From the NCBI RefSeq assembly GCF_900496995.4, contig NC_044005.1:27161363-27225362 (forward strand): DNA of 64,000 nt, written 5' to 3'. A model generated the notes under the pieces. It was given only the letters and a program-made list of their open reading frames with translations, was not told the DNA's origin and made no database searches. Positions 33,101 to 46,440 of this stretch are shown here, piece by piece (within the stretch, counting starts at the first letter, position 1; every line of letters begins with the position of its first letter). Origin of the DNA: Aquila chrysaetos chrysaetos. Taxonomy: Eukaryota; Chordata; Aves; Accipitriformes; Accipitridae. The position numbers and the translations under genes are program-made.

Positions 33101-36100
33101 TTGTCTGGAGAAGTGGTTTGCTGTGTAGAGGCTAGGTCAGATTTGCAGAGGCCTTTATTGCTGGTGTGGAACAGACAGATTCCTACTCAGGGAAAACTGG
33201 CAGCCACTTCTTGTCTGTGACTAGAGCAGTCAGCAGCAGTACGGAGCCTTCCTTCTCCTAGGCCCTTTTATATCGGGAACAACATGCAATACACTGGTAG
33301 CAACTGTAGTCATTGTTGAAACTAAAAATTATAGTACAAAAATGTTGTCTTGGTGTCTTCTAGTCAGACATTGAACTGTTGTCTTTGTGCTGCATGTCCT
33401 CACCTACTGAGAGCATCCCACTGACTACTATCTCTTATGCTGACCAGTGTTGTCTTGTTTTCCTTCTGCTTGCTCTCATCCTGGTCATCTTCTGTCCTTT
33501 CTATATCTCATTCCCCATCCTAAACAGCAGACAGTCTCTCTGTGTCTGGATGTTGTATAGCTCCTTGCACAAGGGGGTCCTGTTTCAAGATGGGGGCTCC
33601 TAGTGCTAAACAGTATTGCTATTAAAAATCGAGGGCCTAGCTGTAGATAGCCCTAAGGCTGTCAAGTTGGAGGGACTGGGCAGATGCTGGCTGTTCTGGT
33701 AATGAATCTTTTTCTTCTTAGAAGACTTTCATGACATCTGTCCTGGTGCCGAGGTCTGCCACGCTCCTTGACTCAGCTCGATGCTCTGAAGTCGTGCTGC
33801 CCCTCCGAGCAGAGCCGTGCTGCCCCTCCGAGCAGAGCCGTGCTGCCCCGGGCTCAGGGATGCTCCAGGTGCCTCGGTGCAGGGACGGGTAGCAATGTGG
33901 CAGCCCTATTCTGCCAACAGAAGGTGACTGCGGCTGGTTGGCCACCAGAGGGGGACCGATAGTCAACTTGAGCTGGTCAGGTTTAAGAGTGGCCAACTTC
34001 AGCTCTCTTGAAACCCTGCAGTTTGGGTTACTGTTGTATGGGGTTTGGGGTTTTTTTTTTGTTCAGCACTACCTCTTAGTCTAGCAAACGAGTTGGCTGG
34101 CAGATTCTGTTGTTGTGCTTCTAATCCCCAAACTGAAGAGTATAAGAAGTGAGCATCTAGGAAGCATCCCCTGGTTCTACACAAGTCCCTGTTGCACAGC
34201 TTCCCCTTGCCCTTTTGTTTTCCAACAGGCAACACATTTAAAATGCATGAAAGGAAGTTGGATTTACATATGTATGATTAACCTGCAGCACTCTCTCTCA
34301 GGAGACTCAGGACAAATAGCTTAGTAAGAATAATGTGCTTAATATGAACAAACAGCAGTAACACTAACCAGATTAGATGTATTCCCTCAGGCTTTGAGAC
34401 ACAGATTAGTCATCGGTTTGCGAGGGGAGAGAGAGTTTTAACGCATGGACCAGGAAAGCAGAATTGAGCTGATATTCTCCTTTTAGGGCTCATTATAACA
34501 AAATGGACTTTTTTGATTAACTGCAGGCACCACTAGCCTTTCCAGAGAGCCTGGGGGAGTGGAAGCTGACACGAGCTTGGATGAGGTGCAGTAGGTGACT
34601 GGAGCAGTACAGCAGCTCAGGGACAGGAGGGAAAAAGGACCCTGTTACCACCCTCGGGGGGCAACTGTCCTGAAGTGGTCTCTCTACAGACAGTGCCTGC
34701 CTTGGATACTCTGCATCAGGTTGGTTTTGAGTAGAGGTGGCTTGGCCCAGCTAACCTCGTGCTTTGCAGTCAGCAGTGTCAGTAGCCTGTTGGAAGTCGC
34801 TTTGGAAGGTGCTCTGGGAATGTCTTTCTAGGAGTTGGCTCTGCTGTGCCTCAGCCCCTCTGGTTCCTCCTCCTGAGGAGGGCTGAGCTGCAATTCAAGT
34901 GTGAAGTGGCATGGTTTCAGAGGAGCCGCATACCAAACACATTAGTGAGGTGTAATGCACTTGGTGCTGCCGAGCCAGCTCAGGCCTGAGGCTGAGGCTC
35001 TGACCTTGACAGATCTGCTCCCCCACAGCGTAAGGAGCAGAGGGAAAGGCAGCAGATCAAACAGCAACAGCAGAGGGGAGGAAGGTGGTAAAGAGTCATG
35101 GGACCGGTGGTGTTGGACCCAAGAGGCATCTTTAGATTCTAGTGCAGAAATGCTCACGGATCAGAAGGCATCTGGCTGCATTTCTCAGCAGGATCCCTGC
35201 TCCTCAAGGGCTCAGTTCAGTACTGGAGGTTTAGGATTGTGTGAAGAGGTAGCCTATGGAGACGGATAGGGGACCAGAGCCTGATATGAGGTTGTGGTGT
35301 TGAAGTAGAAGCTTATAAAAGGCTGAAGAGTGCTGAGGAAACACACAGCTTCTCCTGATCCCTGTGTCTTGTCGAACAAGGTCAAAGAGCCAGCCAGCAG
35401 GGATTGAAAGGCAACAAGCACGTGGCTAATCAAAGCTGTCTGCTCCACAGATGGACTGAGGAAAGCAAGAGCTTTCCTCCCTGTCCTCCTAAGGGTGGAT
35501 AAAAGAGCGTGACATGGATGTGGATAATGAAAACATCCATGGTTAAATAAGATTTAAAGCAAACAAACCTTCCTGCTTCAGGGCCAAAACCTGCCTCTGA
35601 TGGACAGGAGTTAGAAAGGAGCTTGCTTTCTGTTTCTCTTGAAGCTAGCCACTGTCCTGTGCAGGATGCAGACCTGGAGGAGTGTTTGGCAGCTGGTGGC
35701 CCTAGGCAGGAAGAGGAAAGCAGAATCTGCTTTAATCCTGTCATAGATGTCATGCTAATTAGGGTTGAGCCAATTTAATACTTGAATAAAGAACAGGCAG
35801 ATCCTTCACAGAACTGGGTGTTAATGGCTTTCCAGAAACCCTCTCCTGTCTAGACGAGGGCCACCCTCAGCATCCTGGTGTGTCTGTAAGAGGGGCTGCA
35901 CAGAGAAAGGGCTCTCCTTCATGCCCTGTGGTCTCAGTGCAGCACCTACCGTGTTCCCAGTGGGTGTATCAATGTCGAGCCCTGCCAAATATGGTGAGAA
36001 GTCTTTGACATGTTTCCAGAGCATCTAGGTGTCTGCTATTAGCCAAATTTCAGTAGTGTTGTTCTGTTCCCTGGATAGCTGATTTCCTTTATACTCCTCT

Positions 36101-38110
36101 CCGAGCTGTTGGATGGATGTGAGGTGATGACAGCCTGAGCCTGGAAGGGAGCTGTGTTGCAGTGCTGGGTCAGGGAGCCCCACACCTGTGATCTTACATG
36201 TCCTAGAGCTGCCAGACTCATGGCAGGGAGAGTGTGCACTGCTCTGCAAGGCCAACAGCTGCCTTGTACTCTTCTCGACCCATGAACGCTGCTTGTAGAT
36301 ACAAGAGCACCTTTTTTCCTCTGTGGCCTCAGCCTAGCACAGGTTTGATGAGGAGCATTGTCTCTTGAAGCCCATCTTTGGTGAGCCCCATGGTGAGGTC
36401 GATGCAGCTGTGGTTTTTCCTCTGCCTCCTCATCTTCATCCCTCTCCCTGCATCTTATCCCCTGCCCTGTTATCTTCCACTATCGCTCCTTCTCTGCTCT
36501 GTTTGCCAATGTGGTAGTGGAGAAGACAAAGTGCCCTGATGCACTCTGGCTTGGCCTTTTCCCTTCTCCAGAAACCTGCACAGGGAGAGCTCCCTCCCCA
36601 GTTTTCTCTGGCTGCCTTTTTGCCTTTCTAATCAGTCATGGTAATTTACCCTGGCACTGTTTGGCAGGGGCCATACCTTGGCATCATGAGCAGCCAGGGT
36701 CAGCTGTCAGCCTCTGAGCCGTGAGCCTAATGCAACAGAACAGATGTAGGTATTTTTTCCAAGTTTTCCCTGGGCAGCAGGATTAAAGTCTCTCTTCTCA
36801 GCTGGGGTCCCCGGTGTAGTCACTTCCCTCTGTGTTACACAACACCCTATTAAGAAGAACAGCACAAACATGTTCGTTGGGATCCCTTCCCCCAACACTA
36901 GAAGGCCAAGGAACAAAGGCAAGGGAGGTTTCCAAAGGCTGAGGAGCTGCCTGTTTGGTCCAGGAGCCCTAGGATAATCCTGCCCAGATATTCTCCTGTG
37001 AAAGGGCCCTGCCGCTCTCTGCTGTTCTCCATGCTTGTGCTGCCAGGGGTAAGAGGAAACACGGCGGGGGTGGTGGGTAAAAGAGCAGTGGGGTCGTGTT
37101 CTTCATCCATCCATCCGGCTGCGTGCAAACCAATGGGGGAGAAACTAGTGTGGCAGCATCACTGCCAGGCCTGGTGTCTGTGCCTGCCTGCTGAGCTGGA
37201 GGCTTCTGGGCGTGCATGTGTGCATGAGCAAACATGCAAACAAAAGGGAGTGACGAGAAACCCCGAGGGGTGTCTCCGTGCTAGCAAGGCAGATGGGGCT
37301 AGGGTGCGGTCCATGGTCCAGACAAACTTTTTCTTGAATTCGACGGTGTCACGCCCTGAGAAGACTTTGGTGTCTTCTGATGGCCGCAAAGGTACGGAGG
37401 GAGCTTGCTGGAAACAGGGAGGCGGTGTGCTCTCTGTAGGTGATCCTGAAGCGGCTGGCTGCAGAGAGGGACTGCGGGCACCCTTGGTGAGCAGGAGAGG
37501 GCTTCCCCAGCGGACCGAAGGGAGCAGTCAGGTCCATGTGAGCACACACAAGGATCTGCTGCCTCTGTGCACCAATTACTTGCTTTAGTAACAAAAGACC
37601 GTAAATGAACAAGGGTGTTAATTAGGTCTGCAGCAGGCCAGGTTTGGAGGCCTGCAGGGCTGAGAAGTCTGGAGCGGGTTCAAAGGCGCAGGGGGAGGAG
37701 AAGGCCCTGGAGCTCTGTGTAGCAAACAAAGGTGCTGCTGGTTCTCCCCCTTGGGGAGCACTGTGAAAAACTGTCTCTGACCAGAAGGATGGTCCCCGGG
37801 AGGGGGAGAGACCAGCTCCTGGCAGCATCTGTTTGTTCAGGCCTCCAATGAAGGACTTAAACAGCTTGTTAATTCATTCCTTTGTCCAGCTGCAAACCCT
37901 TCGTCATGGCAAGCAAGCCTCCAGGGCAGCGTGTGCAGTTGTGAGCCAGCCCCTTTTGCCCTGGTACTCTCTGTGTGCTGGATGATCCAGTGAGCCGTCG
38001 GCGGTGCTGAGGGGCATGTTGCAGCTGTCTGGCCCATCTCTAGTAAAACGGTTGCAGCAGGTCCTTTCCATCTGCTTTGGCCCAAGAGTGACCCTTGCAA
38101 ACCTCCTCTC
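30190..38110. other. Intergenic DNA after AREL1, no gene recognised
   Basis: Unique-looking sequence with rising GC content. It contains a poly-T run near 30829-30851, a 15-bp tandem pair at 32032-32061 and a 23-bp tandem repeat at 33793-33849. No spliced or intronless gene was identified by protein similarity. Confidence 0.5.
33793..33849 (+). repeat. 23-bp tandem duplication plus partial third copy
   Basis: Two identical 23-bp units (33793-33815, 33816-33838), each beginning CGTGCTGCCCCTCCGAGC, are followed by the first 11 bases of a third unit. Confidence 0.9.
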
Positions 38111-38118
38111 CCTTGCAG

Positions 38119-38223
38119 TTGCCTCAGCAGATGGTGGGAAGGCAGATGGAAAGAGGGAAATCTCCGAAGCTGTAGTGATAGAAAAATCTGACCCCACGGT
38201 ACCTCTCACCCCAACACCCACAG
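38119..38223 (+). other. Exon-like segment of unknown identity
   Basis: It has a strong acceptor ('cctctcccttgcag') and a donor ('ACAG|gtactg'), with a single open phase between them (2 nt, 34 codons, 1 nt). The frame reads ASADGGKADGKREISEAV, then VIEKSDPTVPLTPTPT. I do not recognise the sequence. GC-rich DNA makes chance open frames common, so this is only a candidate. Confidence 0.15.
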
Positions 38224-38488
38224 GTACTGGGTTCTTGCAATGCCACATAACCCCTGAGCCTCGACCTCCACGTCCCTTCTCCTACCCCTCAGAGTACCTC
38301 GTGCTCCCTTCTCTGGACCTTGGTGGAGGCTCTGGATGGCATACAGTTGGAAGCGAGCCTGCCCCAGCTCTGCAAGCAGAGTAGTAAAGGGCACCCGTGT
38401 TATGAGGGGACCTCACGGCATGGTGATAGCTGAGGAACACTTGTGCTCTAGGTGACATGTTGTTGGGGTCTTGGGGCCTATGAGTTTG

Positions 38489-38504
38489 GGGGGGGGGGGG
38501 GGGG
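38489..38504 (+). repeat. G16 homopolymer
   Basis: Sixteen consecutive G. Long G runs can form quadruplexes and are prone to length error in sequencing. Confidence 0.9.
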
Positions 38505-40352
38505 TTCAGTTGTGGTGAATCACTGCAAACCACTTTCGACAGCTGCTCTTTTGACTCCACTCCCCCCTTGCACCTTGGATGCATAAAGTCTGCTTTGGGA
38601 GGGGGGCAGAGGGTCCTTTCCTTACCTGTAATTTTACCAGACTGCAGGAGTTCAAGGAGGTGGAACGGCGTGCTTGGCCCACGCTGGAGGAAGTTTCAGC
38701 TCAGCAAGGGTGTTTGGGACAGCTGAGTTGTGTATCGCCTGCCAGGCTGCACCAGCTGCTCTGGAGTCAGGACTCAAACCGCGACCAGACTTGGTCCCTG
38801 TTCCAGACTTTTCCTTCACCTCATTTGTTAGCGGCTTCGGATGCAAATTCTGTGGCCGGTATGTGGAGGCCTGGCTGGCTTGCAGGGCTCCTGTCCAGCT
38901 GCCCTCATTCAATTCTCCTCCCCAGCCGGCCTGGCTGGATGTGAGTGCTGCAAAGGTCTCAGAGGGAATGTGCAGGGTATCCAGGTTACAGCGCTGTCAC
39001 CCTTCCTCTCCAGGTGGCAGCAGTGGTTGACTTGGATAGAGCACAGGCCCTTCCCATAACACAAGCGAGACAAATGCGTCCAAGTACAACACAGAGGTGC
39101 AAGGTTTGCCTTGCAGAGGCAGTTTACCCCACCTTGCATTAGGTACGATGCAGACAGCTCATGAGAGACGACTCTCCCTCCTGCAAAATAGCTTGTGCAG
39201 GCAGTGTGGACAAGAAGCAAGAAACAGCCTGAAAAGAAATAGAAGGATGGTGGAAGAGAAGCTTGGAAAGGTCGCCAGGCCTGCAAATGCAAAGATGTCT
39301 AGGGGCCATGTAGAGGGGCTCCATTGTAATGTTTGGTACCATGCCCAGCCTGAAGCTCTAGCACCATTTAGTAGGCTGGACCAGCCTTGGCCTCGCTCTT
39401 GTTTGGCTAGATGGAAGCAGTTGTCATCGTGTCCCGAGTACAGTATCATTGTCACTCTTTAATTCCTCCAATGAGGTGTCGCAAACAGATATACATGTGT
39501 TGTAGCTGTGCTTTGGATTTGGATTTGCCTCTGGGGACAGGCAGTGATAAGTGTTAAGAGCTGTTTAGATCCCAAACTGTTGTGTTTCTGAACTGGTTTT
39601 TAACAAGAGCAGAAGACACAAGGCTGCAGAAAAGGCTGCTTTCCCCTCCAGAAGCATCCCACTGGACTGGGGAGGGACTCCGAGCTGGTGATGCCCTCCA
39701 AGCAGCTGGGGTTAATGACCAGGCTAAGGTTATTGGTAGCATTACCCGATGACTGCTAATTGGGCTTGCCCTTGTTCAGTGCCTGCCCCTGGGACTTCCC
39801 CTGGCAGCTGCAGGGGCAGGTCTGGGTCTGTGGAGGCAGGACCCCTGTGGAAAGAGGCTGCTGTGATTAATGACCAGCCATGAATGAGAGGGAAAGGGAT
39901 AGGAGGAGAAAGCTGCCAAGGCTTTAACTCCGGTGGGTGCAGAGGTTCAGCCTGGTTCAGATCTGCCGGCAGGAGGGGAAGGGTCTTTGGCCAGCCAGCA
40001 TGTTAACAAGCCAGAGGTGAGCGTGGGTGATCAGGACAGCCATGGCTGCATTGCATAAATCAGACTTAAAGCGCCAGAAAAAGCCTCCAGGGAGATGAAA
40101 TGTCTAAGTGTCATCAGCTCTGCGGAGATAATGAGAACCAGAAAAGCACCGGGAGGTAAAATGGCACAGATCCGTGAAAACAGGCTTGTGGGCCTGGGAT
40201 CCTCGTGGATCTGTGCTGACTGGGGCCAGTGGTGGGGGTAGCCGTGGAGGAGTCTGGTGTTTATGGAGGGGCTGTAGGGTTAATCCTCCTCGATCTCGGA
40301 GTCAATCGACTCTGAAAGAAGAAAGTCTTCCTGCCAAATGATGTCCCTCCTG

Positions 40353-40367
40353 CCCCCCCCCCCCCCC
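40353..40367 (+). repeat. C15 homopolymer
   Basis: Fifteen consecutive C followed by a pyrimidine stretch; a poly-C/poly-G microsatellite. Confidence 0.9.
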
Positions 40368-40703
40368 TTCTTCAGTTGTCTTGAACAGAAAGGAAGAAAT
40401 GGAGGGAAACAGCAAGGGCTGGATCCACTAGTGCTGTGTTTGGGTGGTCAGTGCAAGTGAGGGGGACACCCCAATTTCGCTCTGGGCTTAGCCTCCTGAA
40501 CACAGCCCTGTAACTTGGGAGCTGAGGGAGCCCCTTGAGGACTGGAGCCAAGAGGTGCAGCCAAGAGCGTTTTCTGGGTCCATTGATGTCATGTCCCCAA
40601 GAGAGGCATCCCCAGCTCCTCTGGTGGTGACCAAACCCATTGCAGCAAAGGTGGCCGATGGCCACCTGTGTTAGAGGTCAGATCAGAGTGAACAACGCTG
40701 AAG

Positions 40704-40844
40704 CAGGCTGCCCAGGCAGGCTGTGGAGCCTCCATCCTCAGAGGGGTTCAGAAACGCGGCCATGAGCATCCTGGCCTGAGCAGGGGGCTGGACGGGACCA
40801 TCTCCAGAGGTCCCATCCCACCTCAACCAGTCTGCGATTGTGTG
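40704..40844 (+). mobile_element. CR1 LINE 3' fragment (degraded)
   Basis: It reads in sense as the CR1 3' end: 'aggctgcccaggcaggctgt', then 'gtggagcctccatcctcaga', 'ggggttcagaaacg', 'gggctggacgggaccat', 'gaggtcccatcccacctcaa' and a decayed 'tgcgattgtgtg' terminus. About 140 bp, 5'-truncated. Confidence 0.8.
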
Positions 40845-42209
40845 GGAGAGCACCAGGGGATGCTCTCCACTGCCAGGACCACCTGCTTCCTTGGCTGTGG
40901 CTGGGAGGCTCGTGGCTGGCTGAGGCGAGGACAGTAGGAGCGTGTTTCCTCCTCACCTCCACTGCGAAACCAGAGTGATGGGGTCCTTCACTGCTCCCTT
41001 GCCCATGCTGCTCCTTGCAGGGCTGTGGCTGAGCCCTGCAGAGTAGGAGTGTTCCTGGGCACAGCAGAGCGCTGCTGGAAGCCATCTGAGCTGCTGCCTC
41101 CAGGCACTGGCTTGCCCAGGGTTAAGCTGGGCTTGCTTCCACTCCTCCTTAAAGGAGGCAGGGCTGTAAAGCAATGTGGAAGTTAGGCACCAACAGCCAT
41201 TTGGCCATCTTTGGCGTTAGGCCTGAACTGGTGGGGGCAAGGGCAAGGTTATATCACAAAATAGCAATGAAGTATCTGGTGAGGGTTTGTTTTTCTAGCT
41301 GCCTCCTTGCTGGTGCCCTGAAGGCTTGTGGTGAAGGGCAGATGTTTGGTCTCTCCCCTTGTACCTGTGCCCCAGGCACACTCCTTCCTCTGCCCGCAAA
41401 GGCTGTTTTCCCAGCCTTGGGAGGAGCTCTGTGCTGGCTGCGAGATCTCAGCCTGGATTAGGTGGCAAAGGCAAATCCTTGGCTTTGGGAAGAGCACACT
41501 TGACCTTTGCCTCTGCAGAGTTAGGCTCTCCCTTGGGAGGAAGTATTGGCTCAGCCGCTGAACAAAGCGCTGGCTGTCGTGAGCAGGACCTGCCTGCCTC
41601 GGGGAGAGAGGGCCTGGGTGGGGGTCAGATTTATGCTCCAGGGAGGGAGGAAGAGACAGCAGACCCAGTGACCTGGAAGCTTAGAGGTGACCAGCTCAAT
41701 TTACTGAGAAATGCAAAGCTATGTTGCCTCCTCTATCAGTAAAAATACACCATCTGGGATGGTCTGGGCAGATGGGCCTACTGGCACATCCAGATGCAAG
41801 AGGGGAATTTGGTTGGTAAGATCCAAATGATGTTTTGAATCCCTTTTCCTTATTTTCCAACCTGTTCTCCTCTGTCATGTCTTGCAGTGCCTCTCACCCT
41901 CAATTGCTGCTAGCATCTTTGGAGGTTCTCCAGGTCCCATGGAAGAAATATCCAGTAGTGAACTTGGCCCTAGCATGGACTTCAGACAACGTTATACGTG
42001 CCCAGTGGTAGGTGCAGTTAAACATGCTTGTTTTCCTTAAGCAGTGGCACGTGTACAGCTCTCATGTTAATTCAGACTTTTTTCCTACAGTATGCCCTTT
42101 GTTCTATGTAACGTGGCTCACTCTAGTGCCAGAGGGCCCAGCAAGGCATATGGGCAAACACAGAGTGGGTGTGTGGGGTGATCTCTTTTCCACTTTGTAC
42201 CTGAGGGCT

Positions 42210-42310
42210 GAAGCTAGATGGTTCACCTGAGATGACAGAAGCAGCCTGCGTCAGAGCCAGGACTGAACTCGGGTCCCAGCATTAGCACTGTGGGGCAGTG
42301 CCCTGCACCC
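42210..42310 (+). repeat. Possible ancient MIR/CORE-SINE remnant
   Basis: The phrase around 'cagagccaggactgaactcg' and 'ggtcccagcattagcactg' resembles the MIR core ('CAGAGCCRGGATTYGAACCCAGG'). Similarity is by eye only and heavily diverged. Confidence 0.3.
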
Positions 42311-45300
42311 GTTGTCATGGGCTCTGTTTAGAAGTCGTCAGGTCTCTCTATGCTGATGCTCTTCCATGCGTTCGCCTAAGTCAGGTTGCTTTTAATTCCA
42401 GGATTTTGGGGGAGCTTTGCAGCCCCAACACGGGGCTTTTGAAATGGATACATAAGGACAAAGAATCTGGCCGAGTGCAAAGCGCTATAGAAATGCATTT
42501 GCGTTTCCATCGCTGCAGGTACAGTGTTTGAAGGTTCGGTGTTACCCCTGACCTTCACACCCTTGTCTCTCCCCAGCCTCCTCCACTGAAGTGCTCTGAG
42601 CTTGGAACCAGTTTGAATTGGTGCCTCTAAAGAGGTAGTTCAATATTACTGAGAGCACAAGGGTTAGAGAGGGAAGAGATTCACTCAGATGGAGCTGATG
42701 AAAGAATCCAGGTCTGCCCAAGCCTCCAAAGGGCTGTAAAATAGGTATAAATACATTTATCGTCTACTGCATTGCAGAGGAGTGAAGAGACCGATATAGC
42801 TTGAAAGAAGTGTCTCCTTTTGTGCCACCTTTGCCAGTTCCTGTAGATATTTGTGCAGTGCTCAGCCACTGGGTTAGCAGAGTGGCCTCTCCTTCAGGGG
42901 TGATGAGAGCATAGTGTGGCAGTCAGTACTGCAAGACAGGAATGTTGCCTTCACCTGCAGGTGGACTGGCAAAATGGAAGGAGATGAGAGGAGACCTTGC
43001 CAGCTGCCAGCCAGGCTATTGCGGGGTGAGAATGAGGGGAGCAGTTTTGGAGAGCACATCTGTATCTAGCATCGTTTTGCTTTACTGTCAGGAGAAGGAT
43101 TCTTAATCGGCTGCTCTGACCTTAGACCTAGGCCATCTGAACACCTTGTGGGAAGCAACCACCACCATGTTACCAAAGCTGTCCTGCATGCTGGGGGCAG
43201 AGCTACCTCCTGCTCCATCAGCTTTACAGGTCTTCTGCATCTCTTGCCCCTGTGTCACTCACACCCCAAAGTATCAGCTGTGTTTCTGTTGGCGAGGGAT
43301 GGCTGGGAAGAGACCAAAATCAGAGTATGTTACTGAACGCTTGCGTGGGAGGTCTGTTGTTAGCACGAGTGTGAGAGCTGCACATCTGAGAAACTAATAC
43401 AATGAGAGGAGCCGTGCACGTGAAACAACTCAGGGCAGTGGGCCACGTTCCTCCTTTAGATCTGCTTGGTGCTGACAAACTCATTAGTGGCAGCTTGATC
43501 CTGCTGCTGATCCGGACTTTGCTGAGAGCAAAAGCTCTGGAGGCTGTTGGTGGCTGAGCTTTGCACAGGACCAAGCTGATGGAGTCAGTTTCCGCCCCCC
43601 AGCGCATATGGTGCAGATTCTCAACCAATTTTCTGAGCAGGCGGTGTTTCTGGGAGATGTTTGGCTGAAGTCTAGGATCAGTGCAGCTGTGTCAGCAGGT
43701 TCTGGGGTGGGAAGGGCACTGGATTTCACTTCCCCATTTCCCTCCTAGAGTCTTGCTGACATGGCTTCCTGGACCACTAGTGTCAGGAAGAGGCAGTTTG
43801 GTTTCTGGGGTGTGCGTATGTGTGTGGGGCTTGGCCCAGCCTGCACGGGGCGTGAGAAGGGCACCGAACCATCCTTCCAGCCCAGCTGCTTCCTCCACTA
43901 AAGCATCGAGACAGAGTCTCTGCCATACCCAGACTGTTTGGAAACATGTTGATAAACTTCCAAATGTCTATTTTACAATCCAGATGTGCTAGCCTTGGCT
44001 GTAAACCCTCATCTGAAGAACAGGTGTGCTATAATGTTTCTAGCAGTGGCCCCAAAGCCAGCTGGAGGCTTGAGCTGAGCAGGGGCCAAGGGGCTGGTGC
44101 CATATAGGATATGGATACTGGGGCAGGGACAGGTGAGGCAGAGAGCTGTAGGTCAGCCGTAGTTCATGGCAACCCGGAGTCAGACTGTAAGGGAAGAAAG
44201 GGGCAAGCCAGAATAACCCTCAACCCCCAGCCTCTGCTTAGCAGCACTGGAGCTGTCTCAGAAGAGGCTGCCCTGGTTGTATGGGCAACATGGGTGCATC
44301 AGCCTTGGTCAGATCTGTCCTGGTGAGGAAGCACAGGGCTAGAGCTGGCCACTAGCCTCTGTGGTATTTTCTGTGGTTTGCCTCGACCTCTCCAGCAGCT
44401 TTGTGGTCTGGGAGGCACTGCAGGTCACAGCAGCTCCCTGTTAGCATTGCCGGGGGAACAGAAATGGGACAGCTGCTTCCTTGGGCAAAACTTCACATGT
44501 GCCTTTGGCCTGAAAAGCGGACATCCCCCCTGGGCTGGGGAAGGTGTCCTGCTGCTGGGCCTGGATCTGGGTCCTGAAAGCTGTGCTGGGGAGAAGCACA
44601 GTCCCAGTGGGAGGACCGGTGGCAGCAGTGCGCTGCCAGAGGGGGAGGCACCAGCCCTCTGGTGTAGGGAGGGCAGCCAGCCCTGGGTGCAGGCTCCGGG
44701 AAGCCTGTGGGGATGAGGCAGGGCACAAGGTGCTGATACCACAGTGCCTTAGCTACACACGGTGCCTGCAGGCTCAGAGATGAGAGCCACACTGATGGTC
44801 TATCCCCCTACCCCCCAAACTTGCTCTCACATAGGATTTTAGCTCTGCTGGTACCGCTAGGTGATTTTTGTAGCCTAAAGGCTTTGTCAGTGATGTTCAT
44901 ACTCTCTAGAGCCCATACAGAGCCGGCCAGGCTTGCAGGGAAGCAGAGCTTGACTGAGAGCAACAAGGTAGGCAGCATGTGCCATAGGGGTAGCTGCCTT
45001 TGCTGAAAGTAGACAGCAAGGCAGGGGTAACTCAGGCCAGGGGCAGCGCTGAGGAAAGTCAAGGGCCGTATCAGTCCCATCCCCTTGCAGAACAAGAGAC
45101 CAAAGTGGCATTGAGAGGGGTCCTCACAGACAGCACTTTCTCCTGCACCTGGGGTGGCCCTGGCCATGCCCTGTGCCCAGCCAGGAGCCTTCAGCATCCC
45201 CTTGTCCCTTCTGGTGGGCATAAGGCAAGCTGGTGCTGTTGCTTCATTTTCATCTGCTCCCAAATTGCCCTCCTGGCTTGGGCAAGTACCTTTCCTGCTC

Positions 45301-46199
45301 CATAGCCCTTCCTGCTGCTCATCTGTGGCAGGAGCTGCCTGTAGACCAGCCTAGCTTGCACAGCCTCGGAGCAGGCAGTTCTGGCCTGATGCTGCTGCTG
45401 TGGGGATGTTCCCCAGGCACATCAGGAGCTCCCCACCTCCTTCAGCCCTGCCACTCTCCAGGACGTGCTTCCCTTGGCTCAGGGACACACAGGGCCAGCC
45501 TCCGGGAGGGAGGAAGGAGAGGGTTTTTCCCACCTCCACAGTGCCAGCTGCCTTCTCAGTCACCACCCCTGTTGTCAGGGCTCTCCAGCCTTGAGGGAGT
45601 GCAGGTGACCACCTGGGCTGTTGGCACTGCTGCACGCTTGAGCTGTGCGAGGCTGCCTTGCCTGCTCAGCCAGGCTGAGAGAGGGGAAGGGGAGAGGGAG
45701 GGAAGGCAGAGGCATGGCCTGAAAGTGCATGCCAGAGCTTGGCACAGAGGCAGAGGCAACCATCGGCAGACAGGGCATGCCCTGCTTCTGCCCTGAGCTC
45801 CAAACCCAGTTCTGGGAGAAGCAGGAAAATCATGAGTGCCATCTCTGTAATCCTGTAATGGATTTTTGTTCTGTACCTGGCGTGGCCCCCGTCTGGGTGG
45901 GAAGTGGTTGCTTCCCCATCCCAAGCTCCTTGCTCTTCTCAGAAGATGATGACCTGATGTGGTGTGGCATGGAAAGGGGCTTTGCTCATCTTCTCTGCAG
46001 TTGCCCTGCATTTATTTCCTTGTTAAACTCTCATTGCTCATTATTCTTATTTCCTGTAAGAGTCTGGGCCCTTTCTTAAGGCTGTGCGCCACACCTATGT
46101 GTAGAGTGGGTGACAGCAGAGTCAGCGTGGCAAGTGGTGAGGGAGACTTCTGGAGCTGTGATGTCACTGGAGAGCTGGATTCCCAGCCTATGAAGTCAT

Positions 46200-46440
46200 A
46201 GGTGAGAAATTGGGTACTCAGCCTAATCCTAATCATTACCCAATGGGACTGTAAAGTGTCAATGAACTAGTCTATTTCTTGATGACTGACTACTTTAACT
46301 CTAACACATGCCACCTAATAATTGCCACTTTTTGCAGTTTCCTAAGATTCACTTACTAATAAGCTATTAAACATCCACTTGAAATCACTGCATTGTAATG
46401 AGCTGAGATCACTGCTCACGCAGCTATTCCAGCGCCCAAA
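46200..46440. other. AT-rich island in GC-rich intergenic DNA
   Basis: About 240 bp rich in TAAT and ATTA-type words ('cctaatcctaatcattaccc', 'cacctaataattgcc', 'gcattgtaatgagct') within otherwise GC-rich sequence. It is reminiscent of conserved non-coding enhancer sequence, but conservation cannot be tested here. Confidence 0.3.

Larger units (their letters stand above)
38224..41887. other. GC-rich intergenic DNA
   Basis: It contains a G16 run (38489-38504), a C15 run (40353-40367) and a CR1 fragment (40704-40844). Several long open frames on both strands overlap each other and reflect base composition. No recognised gene. Confidence 0.5.

Noticed and set aside
35029-35088. Exon-like segment reading RKEQRERQQIKQQQQRGG after an acceptor
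   Set aside because: It is short, the donor (gtggta) is weak, and a purine-rich stretch gives this composition by chance.
36998-37588. 196-codon plus-strand open frame
   Set aside because: No recognisable motif, overlapped by several similar-length frames on the minus strand, and no splice or promoter context.
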